From: Methanosarcina siciliae T4/M
Lineage (GTDB): Archaea; Halobacteriota; Methanosarcinia; Methanosarcinales; Methanosarcinaceae
Reading direction: 5' to 3'
DNA length: 64,000 bases
Assembly (NCBI RefSeq): GCF_000970085.1
Contig: NZ_CP009506.1
Coordinates: 1,860,001 to 1,924,000, forward strand
Positions 52,204 through 60,489 of this stretch are shown piece after piece (positions within the stretch are counted from its first letter, which is position 1; each line of letters begins with the position of its first letter). A model generated the notes under the pieces. The model saw only the letters and a program-made list of their open reading frames with translations, ran no database searches and was not told the DNA's origin. A program made the translations under genes and the position numbers.

Positions 52204-55013
52204 TATATCTCCCCTTTGGCACTGGACACTCTTTCAGATGACTGGCAGGGTTCTTTAAACCAGATCTTGAACTTGGTCCCCGAATCATTTTCAAGTTCAA
52301 TCGTACCCTCCAGTTGTTCAACAAGTATATTTACCAGCTGGAGACCCAGAGAGTTCGTGTTCCTGAAATCAACGTTTTCCGGAAAACCCAACCCATTATC
52401 CGAAACTACCAGTATGTGCTGTATATTTTTATCGACTGGACTCTTAGAATCCATATTATTGATGATATTACTTATACTTTTATTTTCATTATTTTCTTCT
52501 GTTCTGCAGAGGCTGATGCAAACTTCACCTTTCCTGCCCGATGGAAATGCGTGTTTAAGAGAATTGGATACAAGCTCATTGATGATTATCCCAAGAGGAA
52601 CTGCAGTATCCATTCCAAGGAAAATCTCTTCAATGTTGAGCTGCATCCCGACATCTCCTTTTCGGACAATGTATGAGTTGAACAGGTCTGCAGTCAGTTT
52701 CTGAAGGTAAGCTGAAAAATCCAGAGTCTCGTTATTTCGGGACCTGTACAGTTCCTCATGAATTATTGCCATCGTAGCAACCCGGTTCTGGCTCTCCCGG
52801 AAGGCTTCGAGGACCTCGGGATCGTCAAATTTCTCTGCCTGAAGTTCAAGGAGGCTTGAGATTACCTGCAGGTTGTTTTTGATCCTGTGGTGTATTTCCT
52901 TCTTACGGATTTCTTCCACTTTTGCAAGAGATTCTTCAGCTTCTTTTTGCTTGCTGATATCATAGATTGTCCCCTGTAAAATTCTCTTTTTGTCCGAAGG
53001 GTCGGAGACGTTCTGTATAATCTCACGAACCCACCTTATATTTCCATCCCTGTGCCTTATCCGGTACTCATGCCCTATTAAAAGCAGGGGATCCTTTTTC
53101 AGTCTCCCTCTATTCTCAAAAACCCTATATCTATCTGCAGGATGGACAAGCTGGTACCAGTTAACTTTTCCGGAGAAGAATTCTTCTCTGCAGTACCCTG
53201 TGGTTTCTTCCGTATTGCCATCTATGAGAATCAGGGTGAAGTCGATTCCCATCTGGAAAGCAATTCCCCGGAAGTTTTTCATGAAGGACCTGTATCGAGC
53301 CTCGCTTTCTTTCAGTTTTTCAGAAGCCAGTTTTATGCCTGTAATGTCTTTTATTACACCTAAAGACCTTCGAATGCTTCCTTCTTCATTCCTCTGGTAA
53401 ACCCCGCTATCTTCCACATGAATATAGGTTCCATCCTTTTTCCTGAACCTGTACTCAACGCGGAACTTAGTGTCAGTCATATGAAATATCCGGAGTTCGC
53501 CAAGAACTCGTTCCCGGTCTCTAGGATGGATATGGTTTGTCCACATAGCATAGTCGAATTTGCTAAACTCCTCCGCCGTATATCCCGTGACATCTTGGAC
53601 AGCTCCTGCCCACTTAATCATATTATCTCCGTGGTCGTGCTCAAACACTATCTGCCCTGTCTGCTCGGTAGTTATTCGGAACCTTTCTTCGCTTTCCTGA
53701 AGTTTTCCCCGGGAGGATCTCTTCTCTGTGATATCTTTTATTACTCCAAGAACCCTGCAAACTCTTTTATCCCCTACTTTAAGGTAAATGCCGACATCTT
53801 CAACGCAGATGTAACTCCCGTCTTTTTTTCTGAATCCGTATTCTTCAAGACATTTCCCCCCGTTTTCCATACACTTTTCATGTGATTCCCAGACCCTTCC
53901 TCGATCCTCAGGATGGACATGAGCTATCCATCCTTCCAGATCTACCTGACTAAACTCTTCAGAGCTGTAGCCTGTAAGCTGCTGGATTGATCCGGCCCAG
54001 CCAATTTTTCCAGATTCAACATCATAATCATAAACTATCTGCCCTGTCTGCTTAGCAGTAATCCTGTACCTCTTCTCCCCTTTTCGGAAAAATTTCTCAG
54101 CTTCTTTGCACGGGGTGATATCCAGCATTACACCCACAACACCGGCAACTTCTCCCAAACTATTCTCATAAGTAGCTTTATGGAACAGGAAGTCTCTGCT
54201 TACGCCGTCAGCACAGTTAACTCTGGTCTCGTAGTAACGGCTCCCCCTACTATCGAGAAGTTCCCTGTCATGTTTGTAATATATCTCAGCAAGTTCTTTT
54301 GGGATCTTTTTTTGAAACTCGGAGAAGGAGCCCCCTATGACCAGCTTTTTAGGAAGCCCCATGATTTGCCGGGCAAAACTCTCGTTGCAGTTTACATAAA
54401 TATCGTTCCGATCCCTCTGGAAGACGGGGCTCGGAATGCTGTCTAAAAGGGTCTCAAGAAACTGGAGATTGTTCCGCAGGGTCTTTTCAATACCTTTCCT
54501 TTCAGTGAGTTCCCATGCAAGTTTATCGTTTGCTTCTATGTACTCCAGGGTTCTCAGCTCAACAAGATTTTCCAGCCTCTCATGCCAGGACCTGAGTTTT
54601 TCCTCAGCCCGGACCCTGAAACTTATATCAAACCCGTAAATGTCTATGAGCTCAATTTCCGGACGAGGATAGAGCATCAGGGCATACGTAGTTTCCCCTA
54701 TTCTGATTTCAAGTTTTTCAGGTGTTTTCTGGGAAAAAGCCCTTCTTATACCGTGTTTCAGGGCTTGAGGAAGCTCACCTCCTTCTTTAATACCCCAGTG
54801 TTCAAGAAGAAAACAAGCTGCCCTATTGGCAAAAAGAACTTTCCCATCCTTTTCTACTCTGAGGACAGGGTTAGGATTCTCCGAAGGGAAGGGCTCTATT
54901 ATTTTTTCTTGCAGTTTTATTGAGCTTTCCTGCTCCAGTTCCCTATCCTCTTCTTCTTCAATATCTTCTTTTTTCTCGGGAAATCCGTTAGTTTTAATCT
55001 TCCAGTCCCCCAT
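52203..55013 (-). CDS. Soluble multi-PAS sensor histidine kinase (HisKA_2 type)
   Basis: 936 residues without membrane segments. About five PAS domains follow in order: near residue 40 (NPVLRVEKDGKVLFANRAAC), 195 (FLETLLDSIPSPVFQRDRND), 320 (AKQTGQIVYDYDVESGK), 448 (TEQTGQIVFEHDHGDNMIKW) and 578 (GIDFTLILIDGNTEETTGYC). The third and fourth are closely alike and look like a recent duplication. The HisKA_2 dimerisation box is KKEIHHRIKNNLQVISSLLE near residue 725, then an HATPase with SDNGLGFPENVDF. It senses an intracellular signal, perhaps redox or a ligand. The response regulator is coupled to its stop codon. Confidence 0.93.
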   Translation of the reverse strand: MGDWKIKTNGFPEKKEDIEEEEDRELEQESSIKLQEKIIEPFPSENPNPVLRVEKDGKVLFANRAACFLLEHWGIKEGGELPQALKHGIRRAFSQKTPEKLEIRIGETTYALMLYPRPEIELIDIYGFDISFRVRAEEKLRSWHERLENLVELRTLEYIEANDKLAWELTERKGIEKTLRNNLQFLETLLDSIPSPVFQRDRNDIYVNCNESFARQIMGLPKKLVIGGSFSEFQKKIPKELAEIYYKHDRELLDSRGSRYYETRVNCADGVSRDFLFHKATYENSLGEVAGVVGVMLDITPCKEAEKFFRKGEKRYRITAKQTGQIVYDYDVESGKIGWAGSIQQLTGYSSEEFSQVDLEGWIAHVHPEDRGRVWESHEKCMENGGKCLEEYGFRKKDGSYICVEDVGIYLKVGDKRVCRVLGVIKDITEKRSSRGKLQESEERFRITTEQTGQIVFEHDHGDNMIKWAGAVQDVTGYTAEEFSKFDYAMWTNHIHPRDRERVLGELRIFHMTDTKFRVEYRFRKKDGTYIHVEDSGVYQRNEEGSIRRSLGVIKDITGIKLASEKLKESEARYRSFMKNFRGIAFQMGIDFTLILIDGNTEETTGYCREEFFSGKVNWYQLVHPADRYRVFENRGRLKKDPLLLIGHEYRIRHRDGNIRWVREIIQNVSDPSDKKRILQGTIYDISKQKEAEESLAKVEEIRKKEIHHRIKNNLQVISSLLELQAEKFDDPEVLEAFRESQNRVATMAIIHEELYRSRNNETLDFSAYLQKLTADLFNSYIVRKGDVGMQLNIEEIFLGMDTAVPLGIIINELVSNSLKHAFPSGRKGEVCISLCRTEENNENKSISNIINNMDSKSPVDKNIQHILVVSDNGLGFPENVDFRNTNSLGLQLVNILVEQLEGTIELENDSGTKFKIWFKEPCQSSERVSSAKGEI

Positions 55014-55730
55014 TTTTCACTTTTTCCTTAGTCTCCTGAATCGTAGAGCGAGAACAATATATTAGTTTAAAAACAGGGTTAAAAATAGCCTTGCGGACTT
55101 TCCCATTTTTCCGCTATTTACTCCCTTCAATCCGATACCCTGGAGTTTTATTGTAAAAAAATATACGTTGCTCTGTTATGTATCCATTATTTAAAAAGTA
55201 TATGATGTAGCACAGGCTTTTGTAAAGTTAGGATCGGGATAACGAAAAATACCGCACAAACAGAAAAGTTCAACTGAAAGTTCATCCTTAAAAAATATAT
55301 TATAGATGGCCAGGGGGAGCTTCAACTTTCCCTGGTCATCTGAGGGGGTTATTTTAGCGTGGGACAACCACACTAATATTTAAAAAGAGTTATTTGTATT
55401 TAATTGTTTTCAATTTTTTGACAGTTTAAAAAGATAAATTTACCATAAAATATATCGGAAGAGCTTAAAAAGTCTGAAAATATTAAATATTTGTGTAAAA
55501 ATAAGATAACATAAGACAGGACAAATAAATTACAACATTTTTAAATTTAAGTATCAGTTGATGATAAAAAACCATGAAACCCTCCCGGCTGAAAGCGGAT
55601 TTTTAATCAATTTATAAAAAATACCGTCTCCGGCATGTCTGGTGATCCCGTTAAAAAACAGATTTGAATGAGAAATAAGACCGAAATAATTAACAGGATA
55701 TAAACTGTCTAATTAACAGATTCAAATAAA
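55014..55730. other. Long AT-rich gap with an 11-bp hairpin
   Basis: About 720 bases between the kinase gene and tRNA-Ala. The only distinct structure is the hairpin at 55305-55340. Neither strand has a protein gene I can support. Confidence 0.45.
55305..55340. other. Strong 11-bp hairpin, unknown function
   Basis: GATGGCCAGGG and CCCTGGTCATC pair over 11 bp (one G-T) around a 14-base loop. A second short hairpin GTGGGACAACCACAC-like sequence lies about 20 bases to the right. It could be a small RNA, a transcript end or the end of an IS200/IS605-like element. Confidence 0.5.
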
Positions 55731-55802
55731 TGGACTCGGCGGGATTTGAACCCGCGGCCTTTACGTTGCGAACGTAACGATCTTCCCCTGATCTACGAGC
55801 CC
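55731..55802 (-). tRNA. tRNA-Ala, anticodon CGC
   Basis: 72 bases, cloverleaf complete. The acceptor stem is GGGCTCG with CGAGTCC and contains the G3-U70 pair that marks tRNA-Ala. The D-stem is GATC/GATC, the anticodon stem TTACG/CGTAA with loop TTCGCAA (anticodon CGC, reads GCG), and the T-arm GCGGG-TTCAAAT-CCCGC. The discriminator is A. The 3' CCA is not encoded. It lies 63 bases downstream of the aEF1B gene on the same strand. Confidence 0.97.
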
Positions 55803-55834
55803 TTTTACGAAAAAGAGAATGATGAAAAAGTCTT

Positions 55835-55851
55835 CCGGACACATTGTCCGG
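55835..55851 (-). terminator. Perfect hairpin between aEF1B and tRNA-Ala
   Basis: CCGGACA and TGTCCGG pair around CAT. On the minus strand the hairpin is followed by AAGACTTTTTC. It lies 15 bases after the aEF1B stop codon and could end that transcript or mark processing before the tRNA. Confidence 0.5.
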
Positions 55852-55865
55852 TTCTTTTTCCCTTC

Positions 55866-56135
55866 TCAGATGCGGTAGGCTTCCAGAACCTGAACGTTCT
55901 CGACGCCGGAAACTTTTGCAAAGGCTTCTTCTGCAGGTTCAGTTCCACCTTCTTCATCATTAACGATTAATGTTACAATCAGAGCCTTCAAACCAAAAGC
56001 GATAGGTTCCTCAACAATATCTCCGTGAAGGTCGGCCATTGCAGGAATTACGGCTTTTATTTTCTCTTTCAATTCCGCAAGGTCGGTTTCGATACCTTCT
56101 GGCATAATTTTAATTTTTGCTGCAACATCACCCAT
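55866..56135 (-). CDS. Translation elongation factor aEF1B (EF-1 beta)
   Basis: 89 residues, normal for the archaeal factor. The order is VAAKIKIMPEGIETDLAELK, then AVIPAMADLHGDIVEEPIAF, GLKALIVTLIVNDEEGGTEP and the C-terminal VSGVENVQVLEAYRI. It exchanges GDP for GTP on aEF1A. GAGGGATTGAA precedes the ATG. It follows a small zinc-ribbon gene on the same strand by 92 bases, an arrangement common in archaea. Confidence 0.96.
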   Translation of the reverse strand: MGDVAAKIKIMPEGIETDLAELKEKIKAVIPAMADLHGDIVEEPIAFGLKALIVTLIVNDEEGGTEPAEEAFAKVSGVENVQVLEAYRI

Positions 56136-56227
56136 TTCAATCCCTCTTGTAATATATTACGATTCCATGAACAAATTCAAGCTGCTTTTACAATGCGCTT
56201 CTTGAGCTTCTGAAACTCTGGCCAAAA

Positions 56228-56398
56228 TCACGGAGCTTTGAATCCGCACTTCGGACAGGTATATACGTTACCCTGCTGCCTGCAGCTTATACATCTTCCG
56301 ATCTCTGCTCCGCACTGAGGGCAGGGAAACTTCACATAGCCTTTCTCCACAAGACGGATACCGCATGAGGTACAGTATTCAATTTTCTGTGATGACAT
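56228..56398 (-). CDS. HVO_2753-type zinc-ribbon protein
   Basis: 56 residues. Four CxxC units occur in order: YCTSCGIRL, FPCPQCGAE, RCISCRQQG and TCPKCGFKAP, enough to bind two zinc ions. This is the HVO_2753 family of small archaeal zinc-finger proteins, which is usually encoded beside aEF1B, as here. The role is not settled, though it is tied to translation by neighbourhood. AGGAGAATAAAA lies before the ATG at 56398. Confidence 0.9.
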   Translation of the reverse strand: MSSQKIEYCTSCGIRLVEKGYVKFPCPQCGAEIGRCISCRQQGNVYTCPKCGFKAP

Positions 56399-56586
56399 TT
56401 TTATTCTCCTGAATTATTTCTTATAGTGAACTGCAATGAATTAACCGGTGAATCAGGCCCCTTCTTAAGCTCAAGATCTTGCTTTTTTCGGCGCCTGTGT
56501 TAACATCAATAAGTCTGATTAACTGAATATAATGATGCTTTTTGGACACGGCTTGCTTCTCTCCCTAGTCATATACGATATACGAT

Positions 56587-57282
56587 TTAAATATTCCCCT
56601 TTACCGTTGTACAGGGTACAGGTTTTCCGTACACCGCCCGAATCACCCTCTCAGGAAATTTTCCGTTAATAACTCTGCATTCCATTCTGTTTTTCAGGAG
56701 AAATTCGGGCAGGAAAGGGTCAATGCAGCTCTCAAAATTTTCTGAGAAATCGGTGGCAAAAACCTCCCTGGCAAGTTTTCCCTCCCTGAAAATCCCGTCA
56801 ACATCCGTAACCTTAATGAAGAGGGCTCCGGTCTGCTTCGCAACCCAGGCAGCAATTGTATCCGAAGTCACGTTCCAGGAGTGAGGCAGAGGGTCTTCAG
56901 CCTTCAGCAACCTGTAAGGAAAAAGAATAGAAACTCCGGAAGACGGTTCTTCTGTAATCGAATCCTTGACCTGAGCCAGGCTTTTGTCCTGCAGGTAGCA
57001 GGCGTACTGCTCCATGCCAAGTACAGCCATCCAGTGAGCTGCATCGTCCCCAAGCCCGAACCTCTCGTCAGCCCCCCTTACAGCATCTGCAAATATTCCT
57101 CCTCCGGGCACGATAAGGATGGAAAAAAGGGGGCTTTCGGAAACCTGCTCATCGGAAACCTGCTCATCCACAGTAGCTTCCGAATGTCCGGAACCAAATT
57201 CTTTTACGAGCCTGTTAAGAAGCGCCGGAGCTTCACTGATAAGGCTTCCTCCCACTTTAATAACTACCCGAATGGTTTTCAT
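56587..57282 (-). CDS. mfnE: Methanofuran biosynthesis kinase MfnE (amino acid kinase family)
   Basis: 231 residues. It starts RVVIKVGGSLI, has the nucleotide-binding LIVPGGGIFADAVRGAD near residue 56, and HSWNVTSDTIAAWVAKQTGA near residue 134 with FIKVTDVDGIF after it, all typical of amino acid kinases. This short archaeal group contains MfnE, which phosphorylates aminomethylfuran methyl phosphate in methanofuran synthesis. Its place beside mfnF and mfnD supports this. A Ser/Glu insert with a duplicated DEQVS unit at about residues 40-49 is encoded by a short tandem DNA repeat. Confidence 0.87.
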   Translation of the reverse strand: MKTIRVVIKVGGSLISEAPALLNRLVKEFGSGHSEATVDEQVSDEQVSESPLFSILIVPGGGIFADAVRGADERFGLGDDAAHWMAVLGMEQYACYLQDKSLAQVKDSITEEPSSGVSILFPYRLLKAEDPLPHSWNVTSDTIAAWVAKQTGALFIKVTDVDGIFREGKLAREVFATDFSENFESCIDPFLPEFLLKNRMECRVINGKFPERVIRAVYGKPVPCTTVKGNI

Positions 57283-57434
57283 GGAGATTTCTCGTTCTTT
57301 AAGGTTTTTCTCAATTAATGGCTTTCAGTTAAGGCTCACTTATTAAGGGAAATAGGTTCGATTTTTAAGGGAAATGAGTTCGATTTTTTAGTGGAATAAA
57401 TTTTAGCTAAAAGGGAGACAAATTTTCTGGAGCT

Positions 57435-58424
57435 TCAGTTTCCTGATTTTTCGGCTGCCAGCAGGCGAGCAGCAGCATATGCCGGGAAAACCTTTGAAAT
57501 CTCTTCTCCCCAGCGCCCGGAAACCGAAATGCATTCGAATCCGAGCCTTTCTGCAGCTTCCTGAATCAGAAACTCTCCCAGGCCCGCAGATACAATCATG
57601 TTAAGTCCGTTTCTTTCCGCAACCTCGAAGATTGCTTCAGCCAGGGTAGAGACCTGTTTCTCTTTTACCTGCTCTGCAATCTCACAGATTTCTCTGTCCC
57701 CGACCTCCGAAAGGTCTGCACAGACAAGCCTTGCAATCCTGCGCATGGCATCTATTCTGCTCCTGCCAGCCCCGTCAGCCGTCTCACAGGTGTATGCAGC
57801 TTCTTCGATTTTCCCAAGGAGGAGGTAAGCGTCTGCCGTCGTTGCAAAGAGTTCCGAGGAGGTCCTGCACAAGCCTTTCTCAAGCTTTACCTTTTCAAGA
57901 AGAGCGGCAAGGTTTGTCCTGAGGGTGCCTGCGTATACGAGTTCACTCCTGAGCAGGCGTTCGAAGTCCGTGAGCCCTGCTCTGTGTTCCCCTGATATGA
58001 TAGGGATGATATCGCTTGTGGTACTCCCGACATCAACAAAAATACAATCTCCAAGCTCTTTTCCGATCAACCGGGCTGAAGCTGCCCAGTTTGCGGCAGC
58101 AAGCTCCCTCAGGGAATCAGCTTCACTCTGGAACTTTCCCTGACTGTTTATATATGAGACCTTTTCAGAACCGAAAGCCGAATCAACCGTTTCTTTTATG
58201 AAACGAATACCCTGCTCTTTGTCTTCAAAACAGTCCGCAAGCTCCCCGGTCATCACAACAGCTACCCCTTCAGGCTTCAGCCTTTGTGCAATCTCCTTTA
58301 AGACCTCCGGCAGCCTGGTATTTTTCCAGAGAGGCAGATAATGAAGTTCTACGATCTTTCCGTCCGCAGAAGCAAGCTTTGTGTTCGCCCCTCCAATGTC
58401 AAGTCCTATGATTTTTGAATTCAT
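57435..58424 (-). CDS. mfnF: Methanofuran synthase component MfnF (hydantoinase/oxoprolinase-like)
   Basis: 329 residues. IIGLDIGGANTKLASADGKI at the N-terminus is the actin-like ATPase phosphate loop; CIFVDVGSTTSDIIPIISGE near residue 130 is the second, and MIVSAGLGEFLIQEAAERLG near residue 275 the third. This group (COG1548-like) contains MfnF, which couples the furan part to the glutamyl-tyramine part of methanofuran. The ATG at 58424 gives the family N-terminus; the longer frame to 58472 does not. It lies between mfnD and mfnE on the same strand. Confidence 0.87.
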   Translation of the reverse strand: MNSKIIGLDIGGANTKLASADGKIVELHYLPLWKNTRLPEVLKEIAQRLKPEGVAVVMTGELADCFEDKEQGIRFIKETVDSAFGSEKVSYINSQGKFQSEADSLRELAAANWAASARLIGKELGDCIFVDVGSTTSDIIPIISGEHRAGLTDFERLLRSELVYAGTLRTNLAALLEKVKLEKGLCRTSSELFATTADAYLLLGKIEEAAYTCETADGAGRSRIDAMRRIARLVCADLSEVGDREICEIAEQVKEKQVSTLAEAIFEVAERNGLNMIVSAGLGEFLIQEAAERLGFECISVSGRWGEEISKVFPAYAAARLLAAEKSGN

Positions 58425-58569
58425 TTTTGATTCCTTTCCGTGTATTTCCAGGTCAGCAAATATTAAACGCATAATTCTCCGCGCATTTATCTGCTCGAAT
58501 TCTCCACATTTTTCCCGGTTTTAATTCTCCACACCTTACCCGGTTCTAATTCTCCACACTTTCCCGGAC

Positions 58570-59547
58570 TCAATTCTTTCCGAAAAGTTCTCCAAGCATA
58601 TCTTTCGAAAAGTGATATTCCCCTTCGATCCGCACGGAATCCGGGAGTTCGCCAAACCTGTTCCTGAGAAGAAGGTCGCCGATTTCTTCCTTCATAACCC
58701 TGCTAATCCCGAACAAAGAAGCCGTAGGTCTTGGATTTACATCAACGACATACGGAAGGTCTGAAAGTACGATATCCACACCCACATACCCAAAGCAACC
58801 CAGACACTTCACTGCAGAGATAGCAGTCTCATAGAGTTCCTCTTTTCGCGGAGTCCTGTAGGGAGTTAGGCTTCCGTTGTATTTTATGCCCGATATCCCG
58901 GTTTTCTCAGAATTTTCTTCGTCTCCGGCCTTTTTCTCTCCAAACTCGATGAACTGGCGGTTTACGGTAAGTGGAAGCGGCTTTTCCCCGGCAATCAGAC
59001 TTACGCTCAGGTGTTTTCCTTCAATATATTCACTTGCGATGCAATCATTGGCAATGAAAGCTTCCGTTTTTTCGAATTCCGTAACAAGAGATGTTGCCTC
59101 TGCCCCGCATCCGAACCTTGGCTTTATGACATACTTTTTGCCCTTTTCAGCCCTTTCCGCAATCTCCGGAACCCTAATTCCTGCCTTTTTCAGGACTTCT
59201 GTGCACAGGACTTTGTCCGCACAGCAGGCTGCCGATTCCGGTGAGCACCCCAGGTTTACGGTGTTTTCTTCAAGTGCCCGGTTCAGCTCGGGAAGCATTC
59301 CGTCAGGAGCAATAAGAAGTCCGGCATCACATTTCTTTGCCTCCCTTTCAACTACCTGCCCGAAGTTTTCAACCGTGGATTTCAAGGAAGTGCCTGCACC
59401 TATTTCCGTACCTGCAGACGGATAGTACACTTCATGCCCTACCCGGACAAAGCTTTCTGCAAGTGTTTTTAACATAGCTGCCCCTTCCGGGATCAGGGAC
59501 TTTTCGATATCCGTACCTACAGCGAATTCTGCAATCAGGATTTTCAT
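58570..59547 (-). CDS. mfnD: Tyramine-L-glutamate ligase MfnD (ATP-grasp)
   Basis: 325 residues. It starts MKILIAEFAVGTDIEKSLIP and EGAAMLKTLAESFVRVGHEV; the ATP-grasp fold shows KKYVIKPRFGCGAEATSLV near residue 138, CIASEYIEGKHLSVSLIAGE near residue 167, and the metal-binding end GYVGVDIVLSDLPYVVDVNP near residue 254, then RPTASLFGISRVM. This matches MfnD, which joins glutamate to tyramine early in methanofuran synthesis. mfnF and mfnE follow on the same strand within 150 bases each. A repeat-rich gap lies upstream. Confidence 0.88.
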   Translation of the reverse strand: MKILIAEFAVGTDIEKSLIPEGAAMLKTLAESFVRVGHEVYYPSAGTEIGAGTSLKSTVENFGQVVEREAKKCDAGLLIAPDGMLPELNRALEENTVNLGCSPESAACCADKVLCTEVLKKAGIRVPEIAERAEKGKKYVIKPRFGCGAEATSLVTEFEKTEAFIANDCIASEYIEGKHLSVSLIAGEKPLPLTVNRQFIEFGEKKAGDEENSEKTGISGIKYNGSLTPYRTPRKEELYETAISAVKCLGCFGYVGVDIVLSDLPYVVDVNPRPTASLFGISRVMKEEIGDLLLRNRFGELPDSVRIEGEYHFSKDMLGELFGKN

Positions 59548-59585
59548 CGGAGAAGAAAAACCCGGTCATTTTATATTATTTTTTG

Positions 59586-59650
59586 TCTCCCGAGTTTCGC
59601 TTCGGGAGCACGAGGTCCTTTTCGCTCGCTTAGCTCGCTCAAGAGGACTA
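59586..59650 (-). repeat. Dispersed repeat module A, copy 5
   Basis: CTCCCGAGTTTCGCTTCGGG, AGCACGAGGTCC, TTTTCGCTCGC, TTAGCTCGCTCAAGAGGACT. It matches 3958-4022 (opposite strand) and 19560-19628. The end of it, CTTTTCGCT...CTCAAG-GGACT, recurs at 59702-59728. Confidence 0.75.
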
Positions 59651-59739
59651 ATTTGCTTCGGCCGAACTGCGCCAGCAGAGTTGCGGCTCTGCAGTGCGCT
59701 GTCCTTTTCGCTCCGCTCAAGCGGACTATTTGATGGGTC

Positions 59740-59772
59740 GATACAGGAGAGTGAACTTTCCCGCAAAAAGAA
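59740..59772 (-). repeat. Dispersed repeat core module, copy in 59.7 kb region
   Basis: GATACAGGAGAGTGAACTTT then CCCGCAAAAAGAAG, matching 19731-19762 with several changes. It lies downstream of module A at the same place as in the 19.6 kb copy. Confidence 0.55.
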
Positions 59773-59956
59773 GAGAAGGAAGAAGACGAAAATGAATTCT
59801 TTGAATCTACGGAAAAATTATCCGAATAGACAGATCAGGAGATGTGAAGGAAAGAAGGAAAAAGGGATAAGAGGTAACTAATTCTGTTACGTAAGTAAAG
59901 GTTTATATAATTTATATAGTTTATAGCATAAAAGGAAAGGTAAATAAATAATCTTG

Positions 59957-60403
59957 ATGGTGGCTGGTAAAATCAACAGCAGAAACCCAAAATCTCAGTC
60001 TTTGGTTGAAAATCCTTTTGTCAAAACCCTCACTGTTGCGGTTCTTATGGGTATATTCCTGGTCGACATGGGGTTAGGGGTATTTGATATATTTTCTACT
60101 AAATCAAGCCCCCTGCCGTCGGCATTTGTGCTTATGATCTTTGCTGTCATGTTTATAGGGGGGATGGTCTTCTATGAGAGACAGGGGCTAGACACCCTGA
60201 GTTCCATTATGGGAGGAGCACTTGCAGGCTTTGGACTTTCCTTCGTATTTGTCTCCCTTGTTGGAGGCGTGCAGTTTGCTCTGGGAGGAGGAATTTCCGC
60301 TATTGGATGGGAACAGGTAATTTCGGCAGTTGCAGGCTGCATGATTGCAGGCGTTGTAATGCTCAAAGTGCTATCGTATAAACTTCAGAACCACTTTTAC
60401 TGA
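59957..60403 (+). CDS. Four-span membrane protein, unknown function
   Basis: 148 residues with about four membrane segments: TLTVAVLMGIFLVDMGLGVF, SAFVLMIFAVMFIGGMVFY, a Gly-rich LSSIMGGALAGFGLSFVFVS, and VISAVAGCMIAGVVMLKVLS. The Gly-rich third segment and charged short loops give no family clue. TTG at 59954 directly before the ATG is an alternative start. It is convergent with the P-type ATPase at 60490. Confidence 0.65.
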   Translation: MVAGKINSRNPKSQSLVENPFVKTLTVAVLMGIFLVDMGLGVFDIFSTKSSPLPSAFVLMIFAVMFIGGMVFYERQGLDTLSSIMGGALAGFGLSFVFVSLVGGVQFALGGGISAIGWEQVISAVAGCMIAGVVMLKVLSYKLQNHFY

Positions 60404-60489
60404 TTTTTCTTTGGCATGACACCTGCGGAAAGTGGGGAAGAACTTGGGGACTTGCTCTCAAGAGAGGAAGGAATGAACCAGGAAGTCAC

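Larger units (their letters stand above)
59548..59956. other. Intergenic region with composite repeat, B module missing
   Basis: About 410 bases. It contains module A (59586-59650), a second partial A (about 59698-59730), and the core (59740-59772). The promoter of the minus-strand mfn genes must lie close to 59560, inside or next to the repeat. Confidence 0.5.
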
